NCBI GenBank assembly: GCA_905203765.1 | Contig: CAJKXC010000020.1 | Span: 1-38,162, forward strand | Direction of reading: 5' to 3' | Source: an uncultured Bacteroides sp. | GTDB lineage: Bacteria > Bacteroidota > Bacteroidia > Bacteroidales > Bacteroidaceae | Length of the DNA: 38,162 bases | Part shown: in pieces, positions 16,295 through 25,239 of the stretch | How positions within the stretch are numbered: the stretch's first letter is position 1 | Layout of the letters: each line of letters opens with the position of its first letter | Position numbers and translations under genes: made by a program | Notes under the pieces: model-generated | What the model saw: the letters and a program-made list of their open reading frames with translations, nothing else | Told to the model about the DNA's origin: nothing | Databases searched by the model: none

Positions 16295-16302
16295 TACCTT
16301 TG
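16295..16302 (+). promoter_or_regulatory. Putative -7 box of the fumarase gene
   Basis: TACCTTTG fits TAnnTTTG and lies 36 bp before the fumarase ATG in the 90-bp gap after the DUF4954 gene. A good -33 TTTG is not apparent. Confidence 0.5.
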
Positions 16303-16338
16303 TGTCACGATTAACTAACATTAAATAAACGAGTAATT

Positions 16339-17979
16339 ATGGCAACAACACCTCCGTTTAAGTATCAGCCCATGTTCGAGAAAGGGAAAGATACAACTGA
16401 GTATTATCTGCTTACGAAAGATTATGTATCGGTAAGCGAGTTTGAAGGAAAACCTATTCTGAAGATTGAGAAGGAAGGTTTGACCGCGATGGCTAATGCG
16501 GCTTTCCGTGATGTGTCATTCATGTTGCGCCGCAGTCATAACGAACAGGTTGCTAAGATTCTGAGCGACCCCGAAGCAAGCGAGAACGATAAATATGTAG
16601 CCCTGACTTTCCTGCGTAATGCGGAAGTGGCTTCCAAAGGCGTGCTCCCTTTCTGCCAGGATACGGGTACGGCTATTATTCACGGCGAAAAAGGACAGCA
16701 GGTATGGACGGGCTATTGCGATGAAGAAGCTCTTTCACTGGGTGTTTACAAAACATATACCGAAGAGAATCTGCGTTACTCTCAGAACGCACCTCTGAAC
16801 ATGTACGACGAAGTGAATACAAAGTGCAACCTTCCGGCACAGATTGATATCGAAGCTACCGAAGGTATGGAGTATGAATTCCTCTGCGTGACCAAAGGCG
16901 GCGGTTCTGCCAACAAGACTTACCTCTATCAGGAGACGAAAGCCATCCTGAATCCCGATACCCTCGTTCCCTTCCTCGTAGAAAAGATGAAGACACTGGG
17001 TACGGCTGCGTGTCCCCCTTACCACATTGCATTCGTCATCGGCGGTACGTCTGCCGAGAAGAACCTGCTGACGGTGAAGCTGGCTTCTACCCACTACTAC
17101 GACGGACTGCCTACTACGGGCAACGAGTTCGGCCGTGCCTTCCGCGACATTGAGTTGGAGAAGAAGGTATTGGAAGAAGCTCACAAGATAGGCCTCGGCG
17201 CACAGTTCGGCGGTAAGTACCTGGCTCACGACATCCGCATCGTCCGTCTGCCGCGCCACGGCGCTTCCTGTCCCGTGGGTCTGGGCGTTTCCTGCTCTGC
17301 CGACCGCAACATCAAGTGTAAAATCAATAAAGAGGGTATCTGGATTGAGAAGCTGGACAGCAACCCGGGCGAACTGATTCCTGCCGAACTCCGCAAAGCA
17401 GGCGAAGGCGACGTTGTAAAGATTGACCTCAACCAACCGATGGCGGACATCCTGAAGGTGCTTACCAAGTATCCGGTTTCTACCCGTCTGTCTCTGAACG
17501 GAACGATTATCGTAGGTCGCGACATTGCACACGCCAAGCTGAAAGAACGTTTGGACCGTGGCGAAGACCTGCCTCAGTATATCAAAGACCATCCTATCTA
17601 CTACGCCGGTCCTGCCAAGACTCCCCAGGGCATGGCTTGCGGTTCTATGGGCCCGACTACTGCCGGACGTATGGACCCGTATGTAGACCTCTTCCAAAGC
17701 CACGGCGGCAGCATGATTATGCTTGCCAAAGGTAACCGTAGCCAGCAGGTGACGGATGCTTGCAAGAAGTACGGCGGTTTCTATCTCGGTTCTATCGGTG
17801 GTCCTGCTGCTATCCTGGCGCAGAACAACATCAAGAGCATCGAGTGTGTGGAATATCCCGAACTCGGTATGGAAGCTATCTGGAAGATTGAAGTAGAAGA
17901 CTTCCCCGCATTCATCTTGGTAGATGACAAGGGTAACGACTTCTTCAAGCAACTGAAGCCGTGGAATTGCAGTAAGTAA
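16339..17979 (+). CDS. Fumarate hydratase, class I ([4Fe-4S], FumA/FumB type)
   Basis: The enzyme interconverts fumarate and malate; in Bacteroides it works mainly in the reductive branch leading to succinate. The 546-aa length matches homodimeric class I fumarases, with the N-terminal alpha part and the C-terminal beta part in one chain. The three expected cluster cysteines are present at C106 (FCQDTGT), C225 (AACPPYH) and C319 (GVSCSADRN), each one residue on from the E. coli FumA numbering. The C-terminal GPTTAGRMDPYVD segment is also typical. The gene is monocistronic, with its own putative promoter and a downstream hairpin terminator. Such enzymes are oxygen-sensitive, fitting an anaerobe. 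FumA and FumB cannot be told apart from sequence. Confidence 0.95.
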   Translation: MATTPPFKYQPMFEKGKDTTEYYLLTKDYVSVSEFEGKPILKIEKEGLTAMANAAFRDVSFMLRRSHNEQVAKILSDPEASENDKYVALTFLRNAEVASKGVLPFCQDTGTAIIHGEKGQQVWTGYCDEEALSLGVYKTYTEENLRYSQNAPLNMYDEVNTKCNLPAQIDIEATEGMEYEFLCVTKGGGSANKTYLYQETKAILNPDTLVPFLVEKMKTLGTAACPPYHIAFVIGGTSAEKNLLTVKLASTHYYDGLPTTGNEFGRAFRDIELEKKVLEEAHKIGLGAQFGGKYLAHDIRIVRLPRHGASCPVGLGVSCSADRNIKCKINKEGIWIEKLDSNPGELIPAELRKAGEGDVVKIDLNQPMADILKVLTKYPVSTRLSLNGTIIVGRDIAHAKLKERLDRGEDLPQYIKDHPIYYAGPAKTPQGMACGSMGPTTAGRMDPYVDLFQSHGGSMIMLAKGNRSQQVTDACKKYGGFYLGSIGGPAAILAQNNIKSIECVEYPELGMEAIWKIEVEDFPAFILVDDKGNDFFKQLKPWNCSK

Positions 17980-18001
17980 TCCCGCTATTCCCCCATAAAC
18001 G

Positions 18002-18048
18002 AAAGCCGCTTCGGAACACAGGTTCCGTAAGCGGCTTTTGCTTGTTTT
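18002..18048. terminator. Bidirectional hairpin terminator between fumarase and tolC-like gene
   Basis: AAAGCCGCTT pairs with AAGCGGCTTT, and GGAAC with GTTCC, in a long stem lying between two convergent genes. The plus strand continues with TTTT and a second T-rich stretch. The minus strand has fewer T, so it should work best for the fumarase. Confidence 0.8.
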
Positions 18049-18052
18049 CTGT

Positions 18053-19378
18053 TTAGTTCAGATATTGCATCACCTTCCCGCTGATTTGCAGCAGTGAGAT
18101 TTCGCAGAGTTTGGTGTCGTATTCCGCCGAGAGGATGCGTTCTTCCGCATCCAGCAGACTCTTTTGCGCTTCGCGCATCTCGATACCGGAGAGGTTTCCC
18201 AGCATATAGCGCTCCATGGCAATCTCGTGGTTCTCTTTGGCGGCGACGAGGTTTTGGCGTTCCAGGTTCAGCATTTGGAGATTGTTCTGATAAGCCTGCC
18301 ACAGGTTGCTGAGGTCGGCACGCAGGGCTTGTTCCAGTTGCTCGCGCTCCAGGCGGGCGTTCTGCACGGCGATGCGGGCGTTCTTGCGTTCGCGCTGGCG
18401 ATTGCCGTCGAAGAGGTTGAAGCCGACGGTGACGCCGAAGTTCAGGCCGAGGTTGCTGCGGCGGCTGTTGGCGGCAATCTCGTACCGGTTGAGGGTGTAG
18501 CCGTAGCCGCCGTTCATCTTCACGTATGGATAGTCGCGCGAGCAGACTTTCTTATAATCCAGTTGGGCGAGGGTGTTGTTCTGTTCCGCCCTCAGCAGGG
18601 AAACGTTGACTTGCAGGGTGGCATTCCATAACTCCTCGAAGTTCAGGATGTTGCTTACGTTGATGAGGCTGTCTTGGATGAGGAACGGGGCATCGACGTC
18701 TTTGTTTGCCATGAGTTCGTTCAGTTGGATGCGCGAGGTGTGCAGCAGTTCTTGTTGTTTCATGTACTGCGCGCTGTCCGCGTTGAAGTCCACTTTGGCT
18801 TGCTGATAGTCCAGGCGTGAGAAGTTACCGATGTGGTAACGCTCCTCTACGATGCGCAACCGCTCTTTGGAGAGGGATACCGCGTAGCGGAAGTTCTTCA
18901 GGCGGATTTTGTGCTGCACGTAGTTGTAGTATTCGGCGGCGATGTTGGCTATCAGGTCTTCGATGGCGATGCGGGTGTTGGTTTCGCCCTGGCGTTCCAG
19001 TTCTTTCAACTTCTGGTAGTTGGCGGTGATGTTGAAGCCGTCGAAGATAGTCCAGTTCAGGTTGATGCCGGCATCGAGCGTCTGGTCGAAGACACTGTTG
19101 TCCTTGGTGGTTTCGCCGGTGGCGCGGAGCTTGGTTTCGGTATCGTTGAGCGTGCCCCGGTATCCGGCGGACAGGTCGAGGGTAGGCAGATAGCCGGCAT
19201 TGCCCAGCGTGGCGTTGTTCTTGCTGACTTGCTCCTCGTTGCGGGCAATGCGCAGGGAGTAGTTGTTCAGCAGCCCTTCTTCCAGGCATGACTTCAAGGT
19301 ATAGGTGGGCACCGGCTGTGCCTGGATGGCAAGCGTTGTGCAAGCGGTGGCTATAAGGGATAAGAGGATGCGTTTCAT
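18053..19378 (-). CDS. TolC-family outer-membrane efflux channel
   Basis: The 441-aa protein has a cleavable signal peptide (about 1-20, ending IQA) and two repeats of long coiled helices with the outer-membrane-efflux-protein pattern (for example NARIAVQNARLEREQLEQALR). It would form the trimeric exit duct of the RND pump encoded upstream. Its ATG overlaps the pump stop codon by 4 bp, a sign of translational coupling. It has no lipobox, unlike the channel of the second RND operon. The substrate is unknown. Confidence 0.92.
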   Translation of the reverse strand: MKRILLSLIATACTTLAIQAQPVPTYTLKSCLEEGLLNNYSLRIARNEEQVSKNNATLGNAGYLPTLDLSAGYRGTLNDTETKLRATGETTKDNSVFDQTLDAGINLNWTIFDGFNITANYQKLKELERQGETNTRIAIEDLIANIAAEYYNYVQHKIRLKNFRYAVSLSKERLRIVEERYHIGNFSRLDYQQAKVDFNADSAQYMKQQELLHTSRIQLNELMANKDVDAPFLIQDSLINVSNILNFEELWNATLQVNVSLLRAEQNNTLAQLDYKKVCSRDYPYVKMNGGYGYTLNRYEIAANSRRSNLGLNFGVTVGFNLFDGNRQRERKNARIAVQNARLEREQLEQALRADLSNLWQAYQNNLQMLNLERQNLVAAKENHEIAMERYMLGNLSGIEMREAQKSLLDAEERILSAEYDTKLCEISLLQISGKVMQYLN

Positions 19379-22300
19379 ACTTCTTTGAGTTTACTTCGAT
19401 TCGTGGATATATAACTGTAAATGGCGGGAACGATGTACATCGTCAGCAAGGTCGATATAAGCATACCGCCCACAACGGCGGTTCCCATGGCGATGCGCTG
19501 GTTGCAACCTTCGCCGGTGGCGAAAGCCAGCGGTATCAGTCCCAGCATGGTAGAGGCGCTTGTCATCAGGATGGGGCGAAGGCGTTGCAGGGCAGCATCC
19601 TTGATGGCTTGCATCTTGTCCTCGCCCACCTCTTGCTTCTGATTGGCAAACTCCACAATCAGGATACCGTTCTTTGCCACCAGACCAATCAGCATAATGA
19701 TACCGATTTGGCTGAAGATATTCATCGTGATGTCCCCGAAGTACATGAATACCAGTGCGCCGGCAATGGCAAGGGGCACAGTCAACATGATAATCAGCGG
19801 GTCTTTGAAGCTCTCGAACTGGGCGGCAAGGATAAGGTAAATCAGTACAATCGCCAGCACGAAGGCAAACATCAGACTGGAAGAGCTCTCGCGGTACTCC
19901 TTGGAGTCGCCGGTGAGGGCGGTGCGGAAGGTGTCGTCCAGCGTTTCTTTGGCTATCTTGTCCATTTCGTCCAAACCCTGTCCGATGGTCTTGCCGTCGG
20001 CAAGTCCGGCGGAGATGGTGGCGGCTACGAAACGGTTGTAACGGTAGAGTCTGGGCGGGGCGATGCCGCCGGTGAGTTCAATCAGGTTGTCCAACTGTAC
20101 CATTTCGCCCTTGTCACTACGGATGTAGATGCCTTTCAGGTCGGCGGGCTTATTGCGCTGCTGGCGGTTGATTTCGCCCAGTATCTCGTACTGCTTCCCG
20201 TTCATGTAGAAGTAGCCCATGCGCTGGCCGCTCAGTCCGTACTGCAAGGTTTGGGCGATGTTGCGGGTGCTGACGCCCATGATGCTTGCCTTGTCGCGGT
20301 TGATGTTGATGCGGGCTTCGGGCTTGCTGAACTTCAGGTTGACGTCCGCCATCTGGAATATCGGGCTTTCGTACACCTTTGCCATGAATACGGGCAATAT
20401 CTCTTGCAGCTTCTCTATGTTGGTGGCTTGCAGCACGTATTGCACGGGCATTCCGCCGCGTCGTCCGCCGAAAGAGGACGATTGCTGCACGAATGAGCGC
20501 GCCTTCGTCTTCTTCTGTACCGCTTGCGACAGCCTTTCGGCAACGGACATCTGGGTGTAGTCGCGGTCCTGCATGTCTTTCAGCGTGATGCGCACGTTAC
20601 CGCTTCCGCTGGACACGCGGGCTGTGACGGCTTGGGCGTCCGGCACGATGGAGTCTACCAGGTGGTTGATGTCCTCGGTATAGTCGCGGATGTATTCGTA
20701 GGTCACACCTTCGGCGCCCATCGTGTTGATGCTGATTTGCGAGCGGTCTTCCAGCGGAGCCATTTCGGCGGGGATGGTGTTCCACAGGTAGCCGATGATG
20801 ACGATGGTCAGCAATATAAAGGGCAGCGCAATCCAGCGCTTGCTGAGGAAGGCGGCAAGTGAACGGCTGTACAGGCGGTTCATGCCTTCGAAGAAAGGTT
20901 CGGTCTTGCGATAGAACCAGTTCTGTTTCTCCCGTTTCACCAGCAGCTTGGTGGCAAGCATCGGCGTAAAGGTGAGCGCGGCAAAAGAGGAGATAATCAC
21001 CGAACCGGACACCACGATGCTGAACTCGCGGAACAAGCGTCCCGTCATGCCATCCATAAACACGATAGGGAAGAACACGGCTACCAGCGTGATGGTGGTG
21101 GAGATAACCGCGAAGAAGATTTCCTTGGCTCCTTCGATGCCCGCTTCCTTGGGCGGCATACCCCGCTCGATGCGGACGTAGATGTTCTCCGTCATTACGA
21201 TGGCGTCGTCCACCACCAATCCTACTGCCAGTACCACGGCAAGCATGGAGAGCACGTTGATGGAGAAGCCTGCCAGGTACATGACGAAGAAGGCGCCGAT
21301 CAGCGAAACGGGGATTACGATACACGGCACCAGCGTCACGCGCCAGTCGCGCAGGAAGAGGAAGATGATGATGATAACGAGTATGAACGCTTCGTACACC
21401 GTCTGCTTCACCTCGTTGATAGAGGCGCGGATGAACTTCGTATTGTCAAAACCGTAGGAGTATTGCACGTCTTCCGGCAGGTCTTTCTGCATCTTTTCCA
21501 TGCGGTCGTACACGGCGTCGGCAATCTTGATGTGGTTGGCGCCCGGCTGCGGGATGACGACGATACCTACCATCGGCACACCGTTCATCTTCATATAACT
21601 TTTGATGTCGGCAGGTCCCAGCTCGGCACGGCCGATGTCGCTGAAGCGGACGATGCGGTTGTTGTCTTCCTTCAGAATCAGGTTGTTGAACTCTTCTGCG
21701 GTGTGCATCAGGCCGAGGGTGCGGATGGTGAGCTCGGTGGTGTTTCCTTCGATACTGCCGGAAGGGAGTTCCACGTTCTCTTTATCTACCGCGTTTTTCA
21801 CGTCTATCGGGGTGATGCCGTAGCCGGACATCTTGATGGGGTCGAGCCAGAGGCGCATGGAGTAACGCTTTTCACCCCAGATGCTTACGCTGCTGACATC
21901 GGAAATGGTCTGAAGCTGTTCCTTTACCGTGAGGTCGGCTATTTCGCTCAGTTCCAGCAGAGAGCGTTTGTCGCTTTGCAGCGCTACCATCAGGATAGGC
22001 ATGGCGTCGGCATCGGCTTTGGACACGGTGGGCGGGTCGCAGTCGCGGGGCAGGAAGCGCTGTGCACGCGATACTTTGTCGCGCACGTCGTTGGCGGCTG
22101 TTTCCAGATCGACGGAGAGCTCGAACTCTACCGTGATGCGCGACGAACCTTGCTGGCTGACACTGGAGAGGGAACGGATGCCGGGAATACCGTTGATGTT
22201 CTGTTCCAGAGGTTCGGTAATCTGGTTCTCGATGACGTCGGCGTTGGCGCCCGGGTAGGAGCAGGACACCGAGATGATGGGATTATCGACGGACGGATAC

Positions 22301-22407
22301 TCGCGCACACCGAGATAATTGTAGCCGATGAAGCCAAAGAGCAGGATTATCAGGGTGAGTACGGTGGAGAGTACCGGGCGACGTATGCTTAATTCGGATA
22401 TATTCAT
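19375..22407 (-). CDS. RND efflux pump, inner-membrane permease (AcrB/HAE1-like)
   Basis: This 1010-aa protein has the 12-helix RND layout: one N-terminal helix, a large periplasmic loop, helices 2-6, a second loop and helices 7-12. The proton-relay motif GLVVDDAIVMTENI in helix 4 is intact, and the start RRPVLSTVLTLIILLFG is typical. It would export amphipathic compounds using proton import. It forms an operon with the adaptor (12 bp upstream) and the TolC-like channel (4-bp overlap). It is distinct in sequence from the second pump at 32649. No regulator is next to it. Confidence 0.95.
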   Translation of the reverse strand: MNISELSIRRPVLSTVLTLIILLFGFIGYNYLGVREYPSVDNPIISVSCSYPGANADVIENQITEPLEQNINGIPGIRSLSSVSQQGSSRITVEFELSVDLETAANDVRDKVSRAQRFLPRDCDPPTVSKADADAMPILMVALQSDKRSLLELSEIADLTVKEQLQTISDVSSVSIWGEKRYSMRLWLDPIKMSGYGITPIDVKNAVDKENVELPSGSIEGNTTELTIRTLGLMHTAEEFNNLILKEDNNRIVRFSDIGRAELGPADIKSYMKMNGVPMVGIVVIPQPGANHIKIADAVYDRMEKMQKDLPEDVQYSYGFDNTKFIRASINEVKQTVYEAFILVIIIIFLFLRDWRVTLVPCIVIPVSLIGAFFVMYLAGFSINVLSMLAVVLAVGLVVDDAIVMTENIYVRIERGMPPKEAGIEGAKEIFFAVISTTITLVAVFFPIVFMDGMTGRLFREFSIVVSGSVIISSFAALTFTPMLATKLLVKREKQNWFYRKTEPFFEGMNRLYSRSLAAFLSKRWIALPFILLTIVIIGYLWNTIPAEMAPLEDRSQISINTMGAEGVTYEYIRDYTEDINHLVDSIVPDAQAVTARVSSGSGNVRITLKDMQDRDYTQMSVAERLSQAVQKKTKARSFVQQSSSFGGRRGGMPVQYVLQATNIEKLQEILPVFMAKVYESPIFQMADVNLKFSKPEARININRDKASIMGVSTRNIAQTLQYGLSGQRMGYFYMNGKQYEILGEINRQQRNKPADLKGIYIRSDKGEMVQLDNLIELTGGIAPPRLYRYNRFVAATISAGLADGKTIGQGLDEMDKIAKETLDDTFRTALTGDSKEYRESSSSLMFAFVLAIVLIYLILAAQFESFKDPLIIMLTVPLAIAGALVFMYFGDITMNIFSQIGIIMLIGLVAKNGILIVEFANQKQEVGEDKMQAIKDAALQRLRPILMTSASTMLGLIPLAFATGEGCNQRIAMGTAVVGGMLISTLLTMYIVPAIYSYISTNRSKLKEV

Positions 22408-22419
22408 GGTTCTTGTTTC

Positions 22420-23502
22420 TTAGTTTACTACGTCCAGTGTCACCGGCAGTCCGGTACGGAGTTGCAGGGTTCCTGAAGTAATGATGGTATCTCCGGCTTG
22501 CAGGCCTTGCAGCACTTGCACTTCCGCCTCGGTACGGATGCCCGCGGTGATTTCTACCGGTTGGGCTTTCCCCGATTTATAAAGGAAGATTTTGTCCTTG
22601 CCCATTTCCGGCACAATGGCTTCGGAAGGAACGGCGAGGGCATTCTCTATCTCATCTTTGTTCAGTTTGATGCTGGCGTAGCGTCCCGGCAATACCAGTC
22701 CGTTGGTATTGGGGTAGAGGGCGCGGATGGTCAGCGTGTGAGTGGTGGGGTCTATCTTCGATTCGCGTGCATAGACGGTGGCGTGGAAGGCGTTCAGCTT
22801 TCCTTCGAGGGTGAAGTCCAGTCCGGCGCCTGTCTTTACGTCGTTGGCGTATCGTTCGGGCACGGCAAATTCTACTTTCAAGGGGGATATCTTGGTAAGT
22901 TTGGCTACGATGGTGGTCGGAGAGGCAAAGGTTCCTACGCTGACCTGGCGCAGGCCGATGATACCGTCGAACGGGGCGCGCAACTCGGTCTGTGCGATGT
23001 TCGATTCTATCAGGTCGATGTCGGCGTTGAGGGTGGCAAGCTCGGTTTTCACTTGTTCGTAGGCTTCTTTGCTGACGGCGTCTCTCTCAAGCAGGGCGTT
23101 CTGGCGGAACACGCGGTCTTCTGCCAGTTTCAGTTGGGAAACCAGTCGTTGTAGTTGGGCTTGCAGAGGGCGGTCGTTTACTTTGGCAAGTAGCTGTCCT
23201 TTCTTTACGAAGCTGCCTTCTTCAAAGTTTATCTCCACAATCTTGCCGGAAGTCTCGAACGAAAGGTCTACTTCTTCGTCCGGCAGCAGGCTGCCGCTGA
23301 TTTGTATCTCGTCTTTCAGCAGTTGGGGTTTGATAACTTTGGCGTTTACGTTCAGAATTTTCTTATTACCGCTTCGGCCGGCCATAACTTTGTCGGCAGC
23401 GGCCAATTCTTCGTTTGCTTTGGGCAACTGGGAATAAATACCCCCACCTATCAGTCCGGCACCAATCACAATGATGATGCCCCATTTCATTCGCTTATCC
23501 AT
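22420..23502 (-). CDS. RND efflux periplasmic adaptor (membrane fusion protein)
   Basis: The 360-aa protein has an N-terminal membrane anchor (WGIIIVIGAGLIGGGIY), a biotinyl-lipoyl-like hairpin (SGKIVEINFEEGSFVKKGQLL), a coiled alpha-hairpin and a beta-barrel domain. It links the inner-membrane pump to the TolC-like channel. It is the first gene of the three-gene operon. The upstream 132-bp gap must hold the operon promoter, but I see no convincing TAnnTTTG box there. Confidence 0.93.
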   Translation of the reverse strand: MDKRMKWGIIIVIGAGLIGGGIYSQLPKANEELAAADKVMAGRSGNKKILNVNAKVIKPQLLKDEIQISGSLLPDEEVDLSFETSGKIVEINFEEGSFVKKGQLLAKVNDRPLQAQLQRLVSQLKLAEDRVFRQNALLERDAVSKEAYEQVKTELATLNADIDLIESNIAQTELRAPFDGIIGLRQVSVGTFASPTTIVAKLTKISPLKVEFAVPERYANDVKTGAGLDFTLEGKLNAFHATVYARESKIDPTTHTLTIRALYPNTNGLVLPGRYASIKLNKDEIENALAVPSEAIVPEMGKDKIFLYKSGKAQPVEITAGIRTEAEVQVLQGLQAGDTIITSGTLQLRTGLPVTLDVVN

Positions 23503-23582
23503 GTTGTTGTATTAGTAGTACGAGTTAGTCCTAATTTTGATACAGGATAGGGGAAAAGGTTTAAGGGAGAAAAGTTAAAAAA

Positions 23583-23632
23583 GGTAATAGAGGGATAGGG
23601 TGGTAGAGTAATAGAGTGGTGGGGTGATAGGT
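23583..23632. repeat. Purine/G-rich degenerate tandem tract
   Basis: The gap between rsgA and the adaptor gene holds a G-rich, T/A-interrupted tract in which TAATAGAG occurs twice (23585-23592 and 23609-23616), with GGG and GGGG runs between. It looks like a degenerate minisatellite. It encodes nothing visible. Confidence 0.5.
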
Positions 23633-23634
23633 GA

Positions 23635-24567
23635 TTAGTAGGCAGACCTGTATTTCCCTTCTTCTTTATCTTCCAGCATATTTAGGTAGGAAGCATAGCG
23701 CGATTCGCTGATGTAGTGCTTTTCTACGGCTTCGCGCACGGCACATCCCGGTTCGTGGCGATGGGTGCAGTTGCCGTAACGGCAGTCGGCGGAAACTTTG
23801 AATATCTCCGTGAAGTAGTGTCCCACTTCTTCCTTTTCCATGTCGAAGGTTCCGAAGCCTTTGATACCCGGAGTATCGATGATATACCCATTGCCCGGTA
23901 CGGGGAACATCTCGGAGAAGGTGGTGGTGTGCATACCTTTATTATGGTAAGTCGATATTTCACCGGTCTTGATGTTCAGGTCCGGCAATAGAACGTTGAT
24001 GAGCGTTGATTTTCCTACGCCGGAGTGGCCGGAAAAGAGAGTTACGCGTCCCTTGAGTTCTTCTTGAATCGTGTCGATGCCTTCGCCCTGCTTGGCAGAA
24101 ACCTTGAAGCAAGGATAACCGATGGTAGTATATAGGTTGATAAGTCCTTCCAGGTAGTGGAGTTCTTCTTCATTGTAGACATCTACCTTGTTGAATATGA
24201 TTTTAACGGGAATGCGGTATGCCTCGGCGGAAGCCAGAAAGCGGTCGATGAAGATAGTGGAAGTTTCGGGATAGTTCACCGTAACCACCAGCATACACTG
24301 GTCAAGGTTGGCGGCAAGGATATGCGACTGCTTGGACAGATTGGACGAACGGCGGATGATGTAATTCTTCCGGTCCTCTATCTCACTGATGAAGGCGGTG
24401 CCTTCCTGGTTCAGTATGATTTGTACATAGTCGCCTACGGCAACGGGGTTGGTACTTCGTATGCCCTTCAGACGGAAGTTTCCTTTGATTTTGCATTCAA
24501 CGTCCTTTCCGTCGTCAGTACGTACCAAGTACCAACTTCCTGTATTTTTTATTACGAGTCCGCGCAC
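23635..24567 (-). CDS. rsgA: Ribosome small-subunit-dependent GTPase A
   Basis: RsgA is a late 30S-assembly checkpoint GTPase. The 310-aa protein shows the family's circular permutation: an N-terminal OB fold, then G4 (NKVD, 126-129), G1 (GHSGVGKST, 180-188) and G3 (DTPG, 231-234). The C-terminal zinc site is C262, C267, H269, C275. It starts 4 bp after the frr stop, so the two translation genes share a transcript. Confidence 0.96.
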   Translation of the reverse strand: MRGLVIKNTGSWYLVRTDDGKDVECKIKGNFRLKGIRSTNPVAVGDYVQIILNQEGTAFISEIEDRKNYIIRRSSNLSKQSHILAANLDQCMLVVTVNYPETSTIFIDRFLASAEAYRIPVKIIFNKVDVYNEEELHYLEGLINLYTTIGYPCFKVSAKQGEGIDTIQEELKGRVTLFSGHSGVGKSTLINVLLPDLNIKTGEISTYHNKGMHTTTFSEMFPVPGNGYIIDTPGIKGFGTFDMEKEEVGHYFTEIFKVSADCRYGNCTHRHEPGCAVREAVEKHYISESRYASYLNMLEDKEEGKYRSAY

Positions 24568-24571
24568 TGCT

Positions 24572-25132
24572 TTATACGGTCATGATTTCTTTGTCCTTTG
24601 CAGCCAGCATGTCGTCAATCTGCTTGATGTACTTATCGTGGATTTTCTGCAACTTCTCTTCACCACCTTTCTGTGCATCTTCTGCCAGGCCGTCCTTAAC
24701 AGACTTCTTCAAGGCGTCAATGGCGTCACGGCGTGCGTTTCTCACACTTACTTTGGCGGTTTCGCCTTCGCCCTTGCATTGCTTTGCCAGTTGCTTACGA
24801 CGTTCCTCTGTCAGCGGGGGGATACCGATGCGGATAATCTCACCGTTATTTTCGGGCATGATGCCGAGGCTGGAGTCGATAATCGCCTTCTCAATAATGC
24901 GGAACATTCCTTTGTCCCAGGGTTTGATGGCGATGCTGCGGGCATCCGGAGTGGTTACAGCCGCTACATTATTAATAGGGACCATACTTCCGTAAGAGTC
25001 CACACGAATGCCGTCCAGCAAGCGGATGTCTGCTTTTCCGGCGCGGATATGGGCTAATGCTTCTTCAAGATACATGATGGCCATGTCCATTTTCTCTTGC
25101 GCTTCGTCTAAGATGTCTTTTACGTCTCTCAT
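24572..25132 (-). CDS. frr: Ribosome recycling factor
   Basis: The factor splits post-termination ribosomes together with EF-G. The 186-aa length is standard. The first domain contains GKADIRLLDGIRVDSYGS and PINNVA. The GIPPLTEERRKQLAK segment and the VSVRNARRDA helix are diagnostic. It is preceded by its own good promoter (25178-25209) and followed after 4 bp by rsgA. Confidence 0.97.
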   Translation of the reverse strand: MRDVKDILDEAQEKMDMAIMYLEEALAHIRAGKADIRLLDGIRVDSYGSMVPINNVAAVTTPDARSIAIKPWDKGMFRIIEKAIIDSSLGIMPENNGEIIRIGIPPLTEERRKQLAKQCKGEGETAKVSVRNARRDAIDALKKSVKDGLAEDAQKGGEEKLQKIHDKYIKQIDDMLAAKDKEIMTV

Positions 25133-25177
25133 ATTTCTATATATTTATAAGTTTGGCATTGGAATTAATTAGTAAAA

Positions 25178-25209
25178 CAAAAGTAAATGATTTTTTGATA
25201 ACCTGCAAA
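25178..25209 (-). promoter_or_regulatory. Promoter of frr-rsgA
   Basis: On the minus strand TTTG (25206-25209) and TACTTTTG (25178-25185) are separated by 20 bp, in agreement with the Bacteroides -33/-7 pattern. It lies in the 107-bp gap between the sensor kinase gene and frr, so frr does not depend on read-through. Confidence 0.6.
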
Positions 25210-25239
25210 CTCTCAAGGCAGAAAGCATGGCGGAGAGAT

